Source: Butyrivibrio sp. AE3004 (GTDB taxonomy: Bacteria; Bacillota; Clostridia; Lachnospirales; Lachnospiraceae). From it: a stretch of 64,000 bases of DNA. Positions within the stretch are counted from its first letter, which is position 1. Each line of letters starts with the position of its first letter. The stretch lies in contig NZ_JNLQ01000002.1 of the NCBI RefSeq assembly GCF_000703165.1, positions 3,348,001 through 3,412,000 of the forward strand, written 5' to 3'. Both the position numbers and the translations under genes were made by a program. The notes beneath the pieces are model-generated. The model worked only from the letters and a program-made list of their open reading frames with translations, did no database searches and was not told the origin of the DNA. This document shows positions 19,188 through 29,377 of the stretch, piece by piece.

Positions 19188-21293
19188 ATGATTAGACGGG
19201 AACGATTGTTCCATGATATGACTTTGGACTTTCATCAACCCACCAGTCCAAAGCCGGGAAGTGTGATCTTTATATACTTCCGCTGCGGCGATGGGGATGC
19301 AGATAAGATAACTCTTGTATACAAAACTGATATTGAATCCGGTGAAGGGGTTATGAATAAGCATCACACCGAGGATGGGTTCGATTATTATCTTTTAAAA
19401 ACTAAGGTTCCTGAAAAGGGAGGAACTGTCTATTACTATTTCCGAATAGAAGGGGAGAACGAGACTCTCTTTTATGATCAAAGCGGAGTTTGTACAGATA
19501 TACCAGGCAAATACAGATTCAGAATGATACCTGATTTTGGTACACCGGACTGGGCAAAAGGCGCAGTTATGTATCAGATATTTGTCGACAGATTCAGAAA
19601 TGGTGATCCCACAAATGATGTACTGACAAATGAATATAATTACGTTGGAAAAAGAAGCAGACAGATAATCAATTGGGGGAATTATCCTGATCCTGAAGGC
19701 AATATCAGGGAATTTTACGGCGGGGATCTTGAGGGAGTGCTTGAAAAGCTTGATTACCTGAAGGAGCTGGGAATAGAAGTTATTTATTTCAACCCTATTT
19801 TTGTTTCTCCCTCATGTCATAAGTATGATACACAGGACTATGATCATATTGATCCGCATTTTGGGAAAATAGTGTCTGATAAGGGAAATCTCCTTGAAGA
19901 CACTGAGAATAATACTAAGGCGACAAGATATATAGACAGAGTAACAAACAGAGAAAATCTTGAAGCTTCGGACAGGCTTTTTGCAAAGGTTGTTTCAGAA
20001 GCTCACAGGCGGGGAATAAGAGTCATTCTTGACGGAGTATTTAATCATTGCGGTTCATTTAATAAATGGATGGACAGGGAGAGGATATATGAGAATGCTC
20101 CGGGGTATGAAGAAGGGGCATATATCAGCGAAGACAGCCCATATCACGATTATTTTTGCTTTAACGGCGGACAATGGCCTTATAACAAAAATTATGAGGG
20201 ATGGTGGGGATATGATACCCTGCCTAAGCTAAACTATGAAGGCAGCAGGAAGCTGGAAGACTACATAATAGAAATAGGAAAAAAATGGGTTTCAGAACCG
20301 TATAATGCAGACGGATGGAGACTGGATGTCGGTGCTGATATTGGACATTCAGAGGAATACAATCACAAATTCTGGAAAAGATTTCGTAAAGAAGTTAAGG
20401 AAGCAAATCCCGAAGCTCTGATTCTTGCAGAACATTATGGGAGTGCTCATGAATGGTTAAAAGGCGGAGAATGGGATAGCATTATGAACTATGATGCTTT
20501 CATGGAACCTCTTTCATATTTTCTTACCGGAATGGAAAAGCATAGTGATGAATATCATGAGGAAATGATAGGAGATGTTGATAAATTCTGGAATACTATG
20601 CTGGAGGCAGGTACTGATAATTTTGTACAGGAATCAGCACTGGTAGCCATGAATGAACTGTCTAATCATGATCATTCCAGATTCCTAACCAGAACAAACC
20701 ATGTTGTGGGAAGGTGCTCTACGAAAGGACATAAAGCTGCTGAAGACGGAATTAATAAGGCTGTCATGAGACAGGCAGTAGTAGTGCAGATGACATGGCC
20801 AGGCGCACCGACGGTTTATTATGGGGATGAGGCAGGAGTATGTGGCTTTACAGATCCTGATAACAGGAGAACGTATCCCTGGGGATGCGAGGATCAGAGT
20901 ATGCTGGAGTTTCATAAGGAAATGATACGCATACATAAGAACAGCATGGAGCTTAGAACCGGATCACTTGTAAGACTGGAGGCCGGGGAAGGAATACTTG
21001 CTTATGGCAGGTTTAACAGAACCACAGCGACCATTGTTGTGGTGAACACGAATAAGTATCTGACAGTCAGTGAAATTTCAATAGTACCTCTTGGAATTCC
21101 TGAGGATGCCAGACTACTTAGGGTGCTTGAGACAAGTAATAAGGGATTTAGGACAGATCCAATCAGCTATAGTGTTAAAAATGGTAAGCTGGTAAGACCT
21201 TATGGAGCAGATTCTGCTGTTGTTCTGCAGTTTAACAGAATAGCAGCTATAAATGAAGAAGCTTTCTGGGCTACCAACTTCTTCCGCATGTAA
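19188..21293 (+). CDS. GH13 alpha-glycosidase (cyclomaltodextrinase/neopullulanase type)
   Basis: Hydrolyses alpha-glucans or maltooligosaccharides. An N-terminal CBM34-like beta domain (about 1-125) precedes the TIM barrel. The catalytic residues are in DGWRLDVGADIG (nucleophile Asp, about 383), ILAEHYG (acid Glu, about 414) and SNHDHSRF (Asp, about 494). Region I is GVFNHCG. About 701 residues and no signal peptide, so probably cytosolic. ATG 19188 has AAGGAG 6 nt upstream; the frame runs back to 19167 through the terminator and is not used. Confidence 0.93.
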   Translation: MIRRERLFHDMTLDFHQPTSPKPGSVIFIYFRCGDGDADKITLVYKTDIESGEGVMNKHHTEDGFDYYLLKTKVPEKGGTVYYYFRIEGENETLFYDQSGVCTDIPGKYRFRMIPDFGTPDWAKGAVMYQIFVDRFRNGDPTNDVLTNEYNYVGKRSRQIINWGNYPDPEGNIREFYGGDLEGVLEKLDYLKELGIEVIYFNPIFVSPSCHKYDTQDYDHIDPHFGKIVSDKGNLLEDTENNTKATRYIDRVTNRENLEASDRLFAKVVSEAHRRGIRVILDGVFNHCGSFNKWMDRERIYENAPGYEEGAYISEDSPYHDYFCFNGGQWPYNKNYEGWWGYDTLPKLNYEGSRKLEDYIIEIGKKWVSEPYNADGWRLDVGADIGHSEEYNHKFWKRFRKEVKEANPEALILAEHYGSAHEWLKGGEWDSIMNYDAFMEPLSYFLTGMEKHSDEYHEEMIGDVDKFWNTMLEAGTDNFVQESALVAMNELSNHDHSRFLTRTNHVVGRCSTKGHKAAEDGINKAVMRQAVVVQMTWPGAPTVYYGDEAGVCGFTDPDNRRTYPWGCEDQSMLEFHKEMIRIHKNSMELRTGSLVRLEAGEGILAYGRFNRTTATIVVVNTNKYLTVSEISIVPLGIPEDARLLRVLETSNKGFRTDPISYSVKNGKLVRPYGADSAVVLQFNRIAAINEEAFWATNFFRM

Positions 21294-21328
21294 TTGTCCA
21301 ATAATACAGATCTGAGGTCAAAATTATA

Positions 21329-24064
21329 ATGAAAACAGCAGATAAACGTTCCAAAACAGCAGTGTATTTGTTTTATACGATATTTTACGTTCTGATGGCT
21401 GCTCTGGTATGGGGGTGGTTTTATAAAAGCGGAAAATCACTTATCAATAGTTCTGATGCATTTGAACAACACATTAATGCACTTACAAAATATGGAAGAT
21501 ATCTTAGAGGATTTTTTTACAGAATATTTGTTGAGCATAAATTATCTGTCCAAAACTATGATTTGGGAATAGGTTACGGTGCTGATTTTCTTACTTCCAT
21601 GCAGTATTATGCTGTGGGTGATCCGCTTAATCTTCCTGTAGGACTGTTACCATCTAAATATGTTTATTACTATTTTCAGTTTCTTATTCTGCTTAGACCA
21701 TATCTTGCCGGATTGTCATTTTTACTCATGACGAGAGGAAATGGTAAGTATTCTGATGTTTCAAAATTATGCGGTGCGATGTCATATTCTTTTTGTGGTG
21801 TAGTTTTATTTATAGGAATGTGGAATCCGCAATTTGTCCAGCCCATGATATGTCTGCCGCTACTTATTTACGGTGCACAAAGATACATTCATGAGAAAAA
21901 AGCGGCTGTGTTTATACTGGCAACAGCCCTATCAGCTGTTAGCAACTTTTACTTTTTTTATATGCTGGTGCTGATGATAATGGTGTATACGATTATCTAT
22001 ATTTTTACTGCAGGGTGCTTTGAAAGCATAGGTAAGGCATTTAGATGTATTGCGGAATTTCTATTTCTTGGTGTTGTTGGAACATCTTTGGCGATGCCTA
22101 TACTTCTTCCGGTAATTATTGCATTTTTATCAAACCCCAGGGCCGGTATAGGATCTCATGCCATACCTGTCATATATTCCGCAGAATACTATAAAGAACT
22201 GCTTGTAAGTCTTTTGTCATATAAATATTTCCCAAGATACGATACGGTAATCAGTCTCACATTTATTGCGCTACCGGCTGTCTGTCTGCTATTTGTAAAG
22301 GCGGATGAGGATAAAAAGAAAGAAGTAATAAGACTTCGTATATTAACCGCCCTTATGACGGTAATGCTTTTGATTCCCGCTGCGGGATATGCGATGACAG
22401 GCTTTTCCTACACAATAAACAGATGGAGTTTTGCGTATTGTCTGCTCCTTTCATATCTGATAACAGCTTTCTGCGAAAAGGCGGAAGATATGAAAGCAAA
22501 AGACATGATAGTTATTGCTGCAGCATCGCTTATATATGTTGCCGTAATGTTTTTCCTTGGTGAGAAATCAGATAATGTTTATCCTCAGATGATATTGCTG
22601 GTATTGCTCATCATACCTGTGGTTATAAAGAAAATACCCGGGAATGTGAGAAAGGGTATGTTGTTTGTACTAATTCTTTTGGGAATACTTCAAAACGGCT
22701 ATGCTGCCAACGCTCCGGAGGCAGGAAACCTTCCAAGCGGTTATGTTGATAAAATGACACCGGATGAATATGACAATCTTGTCATGAGTACGGAGCTAAA
22801 AGCTCTCTCTGAGACTGTTACAGAAGGACAGGATAATTATTACAGCTATTCCGGAAGAAATCTTACCTGGAATGCGTCGCTTCCCTATAGTGTTCCGTCA
22901 ACGCAGTTTTACTGGAGCCTTGCCAATGGAGCTGTCTCGGATTTTATGGAATCTTTGGCAGTAAATGAAATGTCAAACTTTTCTTTCTTCGGATTGGATG
23001 ACAGAGCTATACCATTAAATATTGCCGGGGTAAAGTATTATTCCCTAAGATATAACAATGAGCAGGAACAGGCTTATGTTCCGATTGGATATGCTCCTTT
23101 TTCTGAATGGTATAATTTTGGTATTTTTGCAAATAATAATTCAGCTGCTCTTGGATATACAAGAAAACAAGTGATTTCAAGAAAGGACTATGATGCTCTT
23201 TCACCTGTAAGAAGGCAGCAGGCCATGCTTTTCGGAGCAGTAAGAGAAAAAGAAAACAGTAAAAGCACAGCCGAGCTTTCAGAGCTTGATACTTTGGATG
23301 ATTCGTATTTTAAAGAGGTAAGTGTTCCCTATGAGATTTCCGAGAAACATGGCCTAAAGGTTAAAGACGGACTTTTTGTTGTTAAGAAGGAAAATGCTAC
23401 ATGCACTCTGTCTTTTGAGGGAATTCCGAAATCTGAAACATATCTTTATATTGAAAATTTAAGATGTGAAATACCTTATGATTCAACAAATATATCCGTT
23501 TCGACAGATACACCCGGGAACAGACAGATAACTAAGACAATTGCATACAAAACGCCTTACAGTCAGTTTTACAGTGGATGGCATAATTATCTTGTTAATC
23601 TTTGTTACAGTGATGAAGCAAGAAGTGCAATTACAATAACCTTCCCTGAAAAAGGAAGATACAGCTTTGACAGTATTAGCGTAATATGCCAGAGCATGCA
23701 GGATTATGTGGGGATGTCGGAGAATCTTTGCGCAGAAACAATGAAAGACAATAACCTCCACAGAAATCCAATGTCACTGATGACAAATGAGATTACAGGT
23801 ACAATAACCGCTAATGAAGATTCATATTTTGTGATAAATATCCCGTATGATAAGGGATGGGATATCTATGTTGATGGAGAAAAGAGGATACCTGAAAAAG
23901 CAAACATAATGTTTTTGGGAACACCAATAACAGAGGGAACTCACAGTATAGCACTAAAGTACCATACCCCCGGTGCGACTTTCGGAGTATTGATGGCAAT
24001 AGCAGGTGTCGCAATTTTCATAATACTAATAATTACGGAGAAGAAGAGTCGTGAAGACAAATAA
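21329..24064 (+). CDS. YfhO-family polytopic membrane protein
   Basis: A 911-residue protein of the YfhO family, whose members act as GT-C-like glycosyltransferases modifying envelope polymers such as lipoteichoic acid in Bacillus and Listeria. The N-terminal half has about a dozen membrane segments, with an early acidic Ser/Asp loop (INSSDAFEQHINAL). Residues about 490-870 form an extracellular beta-rich domain, ending in YDKGWDIYVDGEKR, followed by a last membrane helix. The start is ATG 21329. Its last 14 nt overlap the next gene. Confidence 0.85.
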   Translation: MKTADKRSKTAVYLFYTIFYVLMAALVWGWFYKSGKSLINSSDAFEQHINALTKYGRYLRGFFYRIFVEHKLSVQNYDLGIGYGADFLTSMQYYAVGDPLNLPVGLLPSKYVYYYFQFLILLRPYLAGLSFLLMTRGNGKYSDVSKLCGAMSYSFCGVVLFIGMWNPQFVQPMICLPLLIYGAQRYIHEKKAAVFILATALSAVSNFYFFYMLVLMIMVYTIIYIFTAGCFESIGKAFRCIAEFLFLGVVGTSLAMPILLPVIIAFLSNPRAGIGSHAIPVIYSAEYYKELLVSLLSYKYFPRYDTVISLTFIALPAVCLLFVKADEDKKKEVIRLRILTALMTVMLLIPAAGYAMTGFSYTINRWSFAYCLLLSYLITAFCEKAEDMKAKDMIVIAAASLIYVAVMFFLGEKSDNVYPQMILLVLLIIPVVIKKIPGNVRKGMLFVLILLGILQNGYAANAPEAGNLPSGYVDKMTPDEYDNLVMSTELKALSETVTEGQDNYYSYSGRNLTWNASLPYSVPSTQFYWSLANGAVSDFMESLAVNEMSNFSFFGLDDRAIPLNIAGVKYYSLRYNNEQEQAYVPIGYAPFSEWYNFGIFANNNSAALGYTRKQVISRKDYDALSPVRRQQAMLFGAVREKENSKSTAELSELDTLDDSYFKEVSVPYEISEKHGLKVKDGLFVVKKENATCTLSFEGIPKSETYLYIENLRCEIPYDSTNISVSTDTPGNRQITKTIAYKTPYSQFYSGWHNYLVNLCYSDEARSAITITFPEKGRYSFDSISVICQSMQDYVGMSENLCAETMKDNNLHRNPMSLMTNEITGTITANEDSYFVINIPYDKGWDIYVDGEKRIPEKANIMFLGTPITEGTHSIALKYHTPGATFGVLMAIAGVAIFIILIITEKKSREDK

Positions 24065-27000
24065 TGGCTTAAACAAAAAGCAGCTTTATTTCATTGCAGT
24101 ATATATGATCGCTATATTCTCAAGACTTGTGTTTCTTGGGAGTACACCTTCAGGACTGCATGTTGATGAAGCCGGAATGGCATATGATGCGTATTGTCTT
24201 GCAAATTACGGGGTAGACAGAAATCTTTTATCCTTTCCGGTTTATCTCATAAACTTTGGAGGCGGGCAAAGTGCGCTATATGCATATCTTGCAGCAATTT
24301 TTGTAAAATTCCTCGGACTGAATGTGTGGGCACTTCGCCTTCCGGGTGCAATTTTCTCTCTTATTACATTGTTTGCGGGAGAAAAAATAGTAAGAATTAT
24401 TTGCGGAGAAGATTCAATCGCAGAATATATTTACCCAATAATATTTACATGTTGCCCTGTGTTCGTTATGAGTGCAAGATTCGGTCTTGACTGTAATCTG
24501 ATGCTGGGCATGACCACACTTTTTTTATACACCATGATGAGGGCAATCGGCTCAGAGAAAACAGGTGATTATGCATTGGCAGGCCTCCTGGCTGGAGCAA
24601 CACTTTATACATATGCAATAAGCTATGCTATAATGCCGCTATTTCTTGCAGTTTTGTTTGTTATCCTGCTGGTAAGCAGGAAACTAAGTGCTCTTAGAGT
24701 TATAAGCTTTGTAATACCGCTTGCGATTCTTGCAGCACCTCTTCTTGTGACACAATATGTAAATATAAACGGCAAAGAATCCATAGTATTTGGAATTATA
24801 ACTATGCCGGCTCTTACTTTCTACAGAGGTGGAGAGATAATTGCTCCTTCTCTTACAGGATTACTAAATGCGCTAAAGAGTGTATTTTTGTATGACAGTC
24901 TTGATTACAATAGTATTCCTGCATTCGGAACAATGTATTATGTGACAATACCTTTTATCGTGATAGGGATGGTTCGTTCAATAATATCGATAAAAGATTC
25001 GGCTAAGATTAAGACTTTTGGCTTTGCAATTCTTCCGGTTTTATGGTTTGCTTGTGAGCTTTTGATCGGAGCAATGCTTGGGGGAGACGGACCAAATGTA
25101 AATAAGATGAACGGAATCTTCTTTACGCTGGCATTTTTTGCAGCATTTGGTATGGAAACTGTACTTTTACTGTTTTCAAAAAAAAGAAAGGCAATGATTG
25201 CCTCCTGTACCTTGTTAGCCTGTGTGTTTATCGGGTTATCGGGAGCTTTCTTTATTAAGTATTTTGGGGAATACTCGGATAATTTATATCTTTTTCAAAA
25301 GACAATAGATGAACCGCTTAAGGTGCTTGAAAAAGAGGAATACTTTGTGGATAAGCAGGTTGTATTTATCCATGATAATCAGCCGTATATTCCGCCGTAT
25401 ATTTTCTTCCTTCTCGGAACAAAGCTTTCGCCCTATGACTTTAATATGAATGATACTTCCTACTATGCAAGATATCTGTTTAATCCACCTGATGAACTCA
25501 GTTGCGACTATATCTATCTTGTGTTTGACGGAAATGATGAGAGAGTAGAAAGCCTTCAGAATATGGGATGTGATCAGATATTAAAATTTGACGGGGCTTT
25601 ACTAATATGGCAGGGAGAGCAGATAGAATATACGGAAGCTTCCTCTTCTGAAGAAAAAGAAGAGGGTATTCCTTTTGGACATGATCTGCCGTTCCATATA
25701 AGAAGGATAGCAGGGATTGCGGAAGGATTAAGGGACGGAGAATTTCCTGTAAAAATGCAGCATTACTGGTTTAATAATTATGGATATCCGGTTGGAGTCA
25801 TGTATGGTGATGCTCTTCTTTATATTCCGGCCATTTTACATCTTTTGGGAATGCCCCTTTGGATGACATATATTTGCTACTGCATTTTCATACAGCTTCT
25901 CACGGCATTTACAGCTTATATCTGCTTTAAATATCTATCGGGCAGCAGGCGCTTTGGTGCTTTATGCATGCTTTTATATTTCCTGTCATTTTGGAGACTT
26001 ACGGACCTTTTCACAAGGCAGGCAGTGGGAGAATACAGCGCTTTTGCATTTCTGCCCCTGATAGTTTTAGGACTTTCAAGAATTCACAGGGATGATAAGT
26101 CTGAAAGAGGGGTTGTGCTACTTTGTCTTGGAATGACGGGATTGTTCATGACGCATCTGTTAAGCGTTATAATGGCAACACTTTTTATAGTGATATTTGT
26201 AATTGCGGATGCTAAAAACATGCTGTTAAAAGGGAAGTGGAAAAAACTTGCTTTTGCAGCAGGAAGTGCGTTGCTACTTAATTTGTGGCAGATAGTTCCA
26301 CTTATTGATTATTACAAAAACGTGCCGATGCTTATAAATTCAGGGGAGACCACTCCAATCCAGACTTTCGGAATAACATGGAAGCAAATGTTTGGAGCAT
26401 ATTATGATGTGGTTGCACCAATGAGGGAGCTTGGAAATGAGCCTATAACGGAAATGCCTCAATCACCCGGGATCTCACTGATTATGATAATGATTGCTTT
26501 TGTAATCTACCTTTTTTCGAACAGAAAAGAACTTGAAAAGCATGTAGCGGAGATTATAACGGGAGCGCTTGCGTTATTGGCACTTGTTCTCAGCACTTGT
26601 TATTTCCCGTACGATATGCTTTATAACAAGGTGAAAATCCTGTTTAAGATACTGGGGAGCATTCAATATCCGCCAAGATATCTTACTGCAGCAACAATTC
26701 TTATATGTGCTCTTTATGCTGTCATGCTTGGGAAAAAAAAGTGGTACAAGCTGGGGATTATCCTTCTTGTCATAAGTATCTGGCAGAGTGGATCCTACGT
26801 GAGATGCTTCATTGAAAAGCAGACGGTTAAGGTTGCGGTTAATAATTTTGAAGATTGGACTTCTTTTGATGATGACAGACAGTATATGATAGTCGGTACG
26901 GACACGGAGAGACTTCAGTATGCATCTGTGCTACCATCATCTGAAGACATAACTTACTTTGATGAAGAAAGAAAAGACGGAGAATACTCTTTACACCTTG

Positions 27001-27260
27001 TGAACAGTACGACAAATGAGGGCTTTGCAGACCTTCCGCTTTTGGCTTATCCATATTATTACGGGACTGATGGAAACGAAAAATATGAGCTGACATCGGG
27101 AGACAATAATAAGCTAAGGGTTACGGTTCCCAAAGGTACTGATTCGGTAATAAAAATCAGGTTCAGGGAGCCATTATACTGGAGAATTTCAGAGATAATC
27201 TCATTAGCATTTTTGATGATTATGATCGGGTTTGGGGTTCGGAAAATAATAAAGAAATAA
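24051..27260 (+). CDS. Double-module membrane glycosyltransferase-like protein (GT39-like plus PTPS-related/YfhO-like)
   Basis: The 1069-residue product appears to join two membrane modules. Residues about 1-500 resemble ArnT/PMT (GT39-type) enzymes, with the acidic loop GLHVDEAGMAYDAY after the first helix and about ten membrane segments. After a short Ser/Glu linker (about 535-545), residues about 545-1069 resemble the PTPS-related membrane family (GHDLPFHIRRI, YGYPVGVMYGDALLYIP). It starts with GTG 24051 inside the end of the yfhO-like gene, so the pair is likely coupled and works on the same envelope polymer (inference). Exact substrates are unknown. Confidence 0.75.
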   Translation: MKTNNGLNKKQLYFIAVYMIAIFSRLVFLGSTPSGLHVDEAGMAYDAYCLANYGVDRNLLSFPVYLINFGGGQSALYAYLAAIFVKFLGLNVWALRLPGAIFSLITLFAGEKIVRIICGEDSIAEYIYPIIFTCCPVFVMSARFGLDCNLMLGMTTLFLYTMMRAIGSEKTGDYALAGLLAGATLYTYAISYAIMPLFLAVLFVILLVSRKLSALRVISFVIPLAILAAPLLVTQYVNINGKESIVFGIITMPALTFYRGGEIIAPSLTGLLNALKSVFLYDSLDYNSIPAFGTMYYVTIPFIVIGMVRSIISIKDSAKIKTFGFAILPVLWFACELLIGAMLGGDGPNVNKMNGIFFTLAFFAAFGMETVLLLFSKKRKAMIASCTLLACVFIGLSGAFFIKYFGEYSDNLYLFQKTIDEPLKVLEKEEYFVDKQVVFIHDNQPYIPPYIFFLLGTKLSPYDFNMNDTSYYARYLFNPPDELSCDYIYLVFDGNDERVESLQNMGCDQILKFDGALLIWQGEQIEYTEASSSEEKEEGIPFGHDLPFHIRRIAGIAEGLRDGEFPVKMQHYWFNNYGYPVGVMYGDALLYIPAILHLLGMPLWMTYICYCIFIQLLTAFTAYICFKYLSGSRRFGALCMLLYFLSFWRLTDLFTRQAVGEYSAFAFLPLIVLGLSRIHRDDKSERGVVLLCLGMTGLFMTHLLSVIMATLFIVIFVIADAKNMLLKGKWKKLAFAAGSALLLNLWQIVPLIDYYKNVPMLINSGETTPIQTFGITWKQMFGAYYDVVAPMRELGNEPITEMPQSPGISLIMIMIAFVIYLFSNRKELEKHVAEIITGALALLALVLSTCYFPYDMLYNKVKILFKILGSIQYPPRYLTAATILICALYAVMLGKKKWYKLGIILLVISIWQSGSYVRCFIEKQTVKVAVNNFEDWTSFDDDRQYMIVGTDTERLQYASVLPSSEDITYFDEERKDGEYSLHLVNSTTNEGFADLPLLAYPYYYGTDGNEKYELTSGDNNKLRVTVPKGTDSVIKIRFREPLYWRISEIISLAFLMIMIGFGVRKIIKK

Positions 27261-27264
27261 AATA

Positions 27265-27314
27265 AAAACATCGGTTTGAAAGAAATGAAGGAACTTTCAA
27301 ACTGATGTTTTTTA
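27265..27314. terminator. Bidirectional terminator
   Basis: An 18-bp stem (AAAACATCGGTTTGAAAG with its complement, one mismatch-type pair) has T runs on both strands. It serves the membrane protein gene on plus and the methyltransferase on minus. Confidence 0.85.
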
Positions 27315-27359
27315 TTATAAGAATCATTACTTAATTTTTTATGATGAGATGATCATTTT

Positions 27360-28220
27360 TTACCAGACAATCAGGCAGTTACCGGGGGCTGTAAGAGGTC
27401 TTTCCTCAAGAACTCTTACATCACGACCGATTGATTTTAGCATATTTGTGAATTCATCAACCGTAAAGCCGTCCAGCTTGCGCTCTGATTCAAGATTCCA
27501 GGTAAAATATCCATGGGAAGCCTTGGAAACAACTTTATCCCAGTACCCCTGCTGGATTACTCTTGCCAGCTCGCTGTAAGCATAATTGCTGATCACAAGG
27601 TCATGATCTGATATATTTTCGCCATCCATAGCGGTTCCGTCTATGAATTGTACGTTACCGATATCTATAAGTTTTTTTAGAAAACGCTTAGTAAGGCCAA
27701 GAGCTTCTGGGAGGTCAATGAGCGAATACTTATCAATTTTATAATCAGCAAAAATTATTCTGCATTGTCCACCGTAGCCCACTCCTATTTCCGCAACAGA
27801 CTTAATATCCTCCATTGGGAAAAGCTTTTTAAGATCGTCCAAAACCTTAATGTACCTTAGGGTTGTAGGAGAAACGGAAACGGTTCTGCCGCCAATTTCG
27901 TAATCATATACACGTGGTTTACCAACAGTGTCATTTTTTAAATATTCATTGAGGCGAGAGCAAAGATCTCCAAAATTATCACTTTTGGTAAGCTCTTCAA
28001 GGTATTCGCTTCCCTGCTCTTTAGACATGTGTTCAAGAATCAGATTATATATTTCATTTCTTCTGAAGTGACTGAACAAAAAGTTGTTTTCACTGGCAAG
28101 ACGACAGTATGCGGGATATCTTCCGTCATCGGAAACACTGCTGCCGCCTGTGCTCTTATCCAAATAATCAGCCATGATCTTCTGATCAAGCTTTTTTAAA
28201 ACCTTATCATTAAAAGTCAT
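27360..28220 (-). CDS. Putative sugar O-methyltransferase
   Basis: The 286-residue protein has a SAM-binding signature VAEIGVGYGGQCRII in the middle, preceded by an all-helical N-terminal region of about 130 residues. The layout matches the putative sugar O-methyltransferase family found in polysaccharide gene clusters. The minus-strand start at 28220 has AGGAGGAG upstream. It lies convergent to the two large membrane glycosyltransferase-like genes, consistent with a role in envelope or capsule sugars (inference). Confidence 0.75.
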   Translation of the reverse strand: MTFNDKVLKKLDQKIMADYLDKSTGGSSVSDDGRYPAYCRLASENNFLFSHFRRNEIYNLILEHMSKEQGSEYLEELTKSDNFGDLCSRLNEYLKNDTVGKPRVYDYEIGGRTVSVSPTTLRYIKVLDDLKKLFPMEDIKSVAEIGVGYGGQCRIIFADYKIDKYSLIDLPEALGLTKRFLKKLIDIGNVQFIDGTAMDGENISDHDLVISNYAYSELARVIQQGYWDKVVSKASHGYFTWNLESERKLDGFTVDEFTNMLKSIGRDVRVLEERPLTAPGNCLIVW

Positions 28221-28302
28221 ATGTAACTCCTCCTGCCGAGTATCTTATGATATTGTATCATAAAATCCTTACAGAAAAAGCTAAACTGATAGCAAATAAG
28301 GA

Positions 28303-28332
28303 TTGTACTAAGGTTATGATTTGGTCTATAAT
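28303..28332 (+). promoter_or_regulatory. Possible promoter of fba
   Basis: A consensus TATAAT (28327-28332) has a weak TTGTAC 18 bp upstream; the fba start is 47 nt further down. Confidence 0.55.
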
Positions 28333-28378
28333 ATTTCTAGTGTTTTGTTAACAATATTTACGAAAGGTGGTAAAAATT

Positions 28379-29314
28379 ATGCCATTAGTTACAACGACTG
28401 AGATGTTCAAAAAAGCATACGATGGTGGATATGCTGTTGGTGCATTCAATATCAACGACATGGAGTTCATTCAGGCTATCACAGAGGCTTGTGATGAGCT
28501 TAAGTCCCCTGTAATCCTTCAGTGCTCACAGGGCGCTATCAAGTATGCACAGTTCCCTTACCTGGTAAACATGGTTAAGGCTGCAACTGAAGCTACAAGT
28601 ATTCCGATCGCTCTTCACCTTGATCACGGTGCTAGCTTTGAGATTTGTAAGGAGTGTATCGACAACGGATTCACATCTGTTATGATCGATGCTTCTTCAA
28701 AGCCTTACGAAGAGAATATTGAGCTTTCAAAGAAAGTTGCTGATTACGCACATGAGAAGGGCTGCGTAGTTGAGGCTGAGCTCGGTACTCTTTCAGGTGT
28801 TGAGGATGATGTTAACGTTGCTGATGATGCAGCACAGTACACAAATCCCGATCAGGTTGAGGATTTCATGAAGCGTACAGGCGTTGATTCACTGGCAATT
28901 GCTATCGGAACAAGCCATGGTGCATTCAAGTTTAAGCCCGGCCAGGATCCTAAGCTTCGTCTTGATATCCTTGAAGAAGTTGTTAAGCGTCTTCCCGGAT
29001 TCCCTATCGTTCTTCACGGTTCTTCAGCAGTTCCTCAGAAGTACGTTGGTATCATCAATGCAAACGGCGGCGCTATGAAGGATGCTATCGGTATTCCGGA
29101 TGAGCAGCTCAGAGCAGCAGCTAAGAGTGCAGTCTGCAAGATCAACATCGATTCAGATCTTCGTCTTGGTATGACAGCAGGTATTCGTCAGCACTTCGTT
29201 GAGCATCCTGAGCATTTCGATCCTCGTCAGTATCTTGGCGATGGCCGTGCATATGTTAAGGAAATCGTTCATGACAAGATCATCAATGTTCTTGGTTCAG
29301 ACGGAAAGGCTTGA
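28379..29314 (+). CDS. fba: Class II fructose-1,6-bisphosphate aldolase
   Basis: A zinc-dependent glycolytic aldolase. The metal site is in ALHLDHGASFEICKECIDNGFTSVMIDAS, with EAELGTLSGVEDD and the C-terminal SDLRLGMTAGIRQHF block. Length is about 311 residues. ATG 28379 has AAAGGTGG 8 nt upstream; GTG 28367 lies inside that ribosome site and is excluded. Codon use is more biased (CTT, GGT, TCA) than in neighbours, as expected for a highly expressed gene. A strong terminator follows. Confidence 0.97.
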   Translation: MPLVTTTEMFKKAYDGGYAVGAFNINDMEFIQAITEACDELKSPVILQCSQGAIKYAQFPYLVNMVKAATEATSIPIALHLDHGASFEICKECIDNGFTSVMIDASSKPYEENIELSKKVADYAHEKGCVVEAELGTLSGVEDDVNVADDAAQYTNPDQVEDFMKRTGVDSLAIAIGTSHGAFKFKPGQDPKLRLDILEEVVKRLPGFPIVLHGSSAVPQKYVGIINANGGAMKDAIGIPDEQLRAAAKSAVCKINIDSDLRLGMTAGIRQHFVEHPEHFDPRQYLGDGRAYVKEIVHDKIINVLGSDGKA

Positions 29315-29339
29315 TAAATCGAACATATTATAAAAACAG

Positions 29340-29377
29340 CAAGGCTGCTGCGGTTAATCCGCAGTAGCCTTGTTTTG
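29340..29377 (+). terminator. Intrinsic terminator of fba
   Basis: The 14-bp stem CAAGGCTGCTGCGG/CCGCAGTAGCCTTG (one G-T) with a 5-nt loop is followed by TTTT. Confidence 0.92.
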
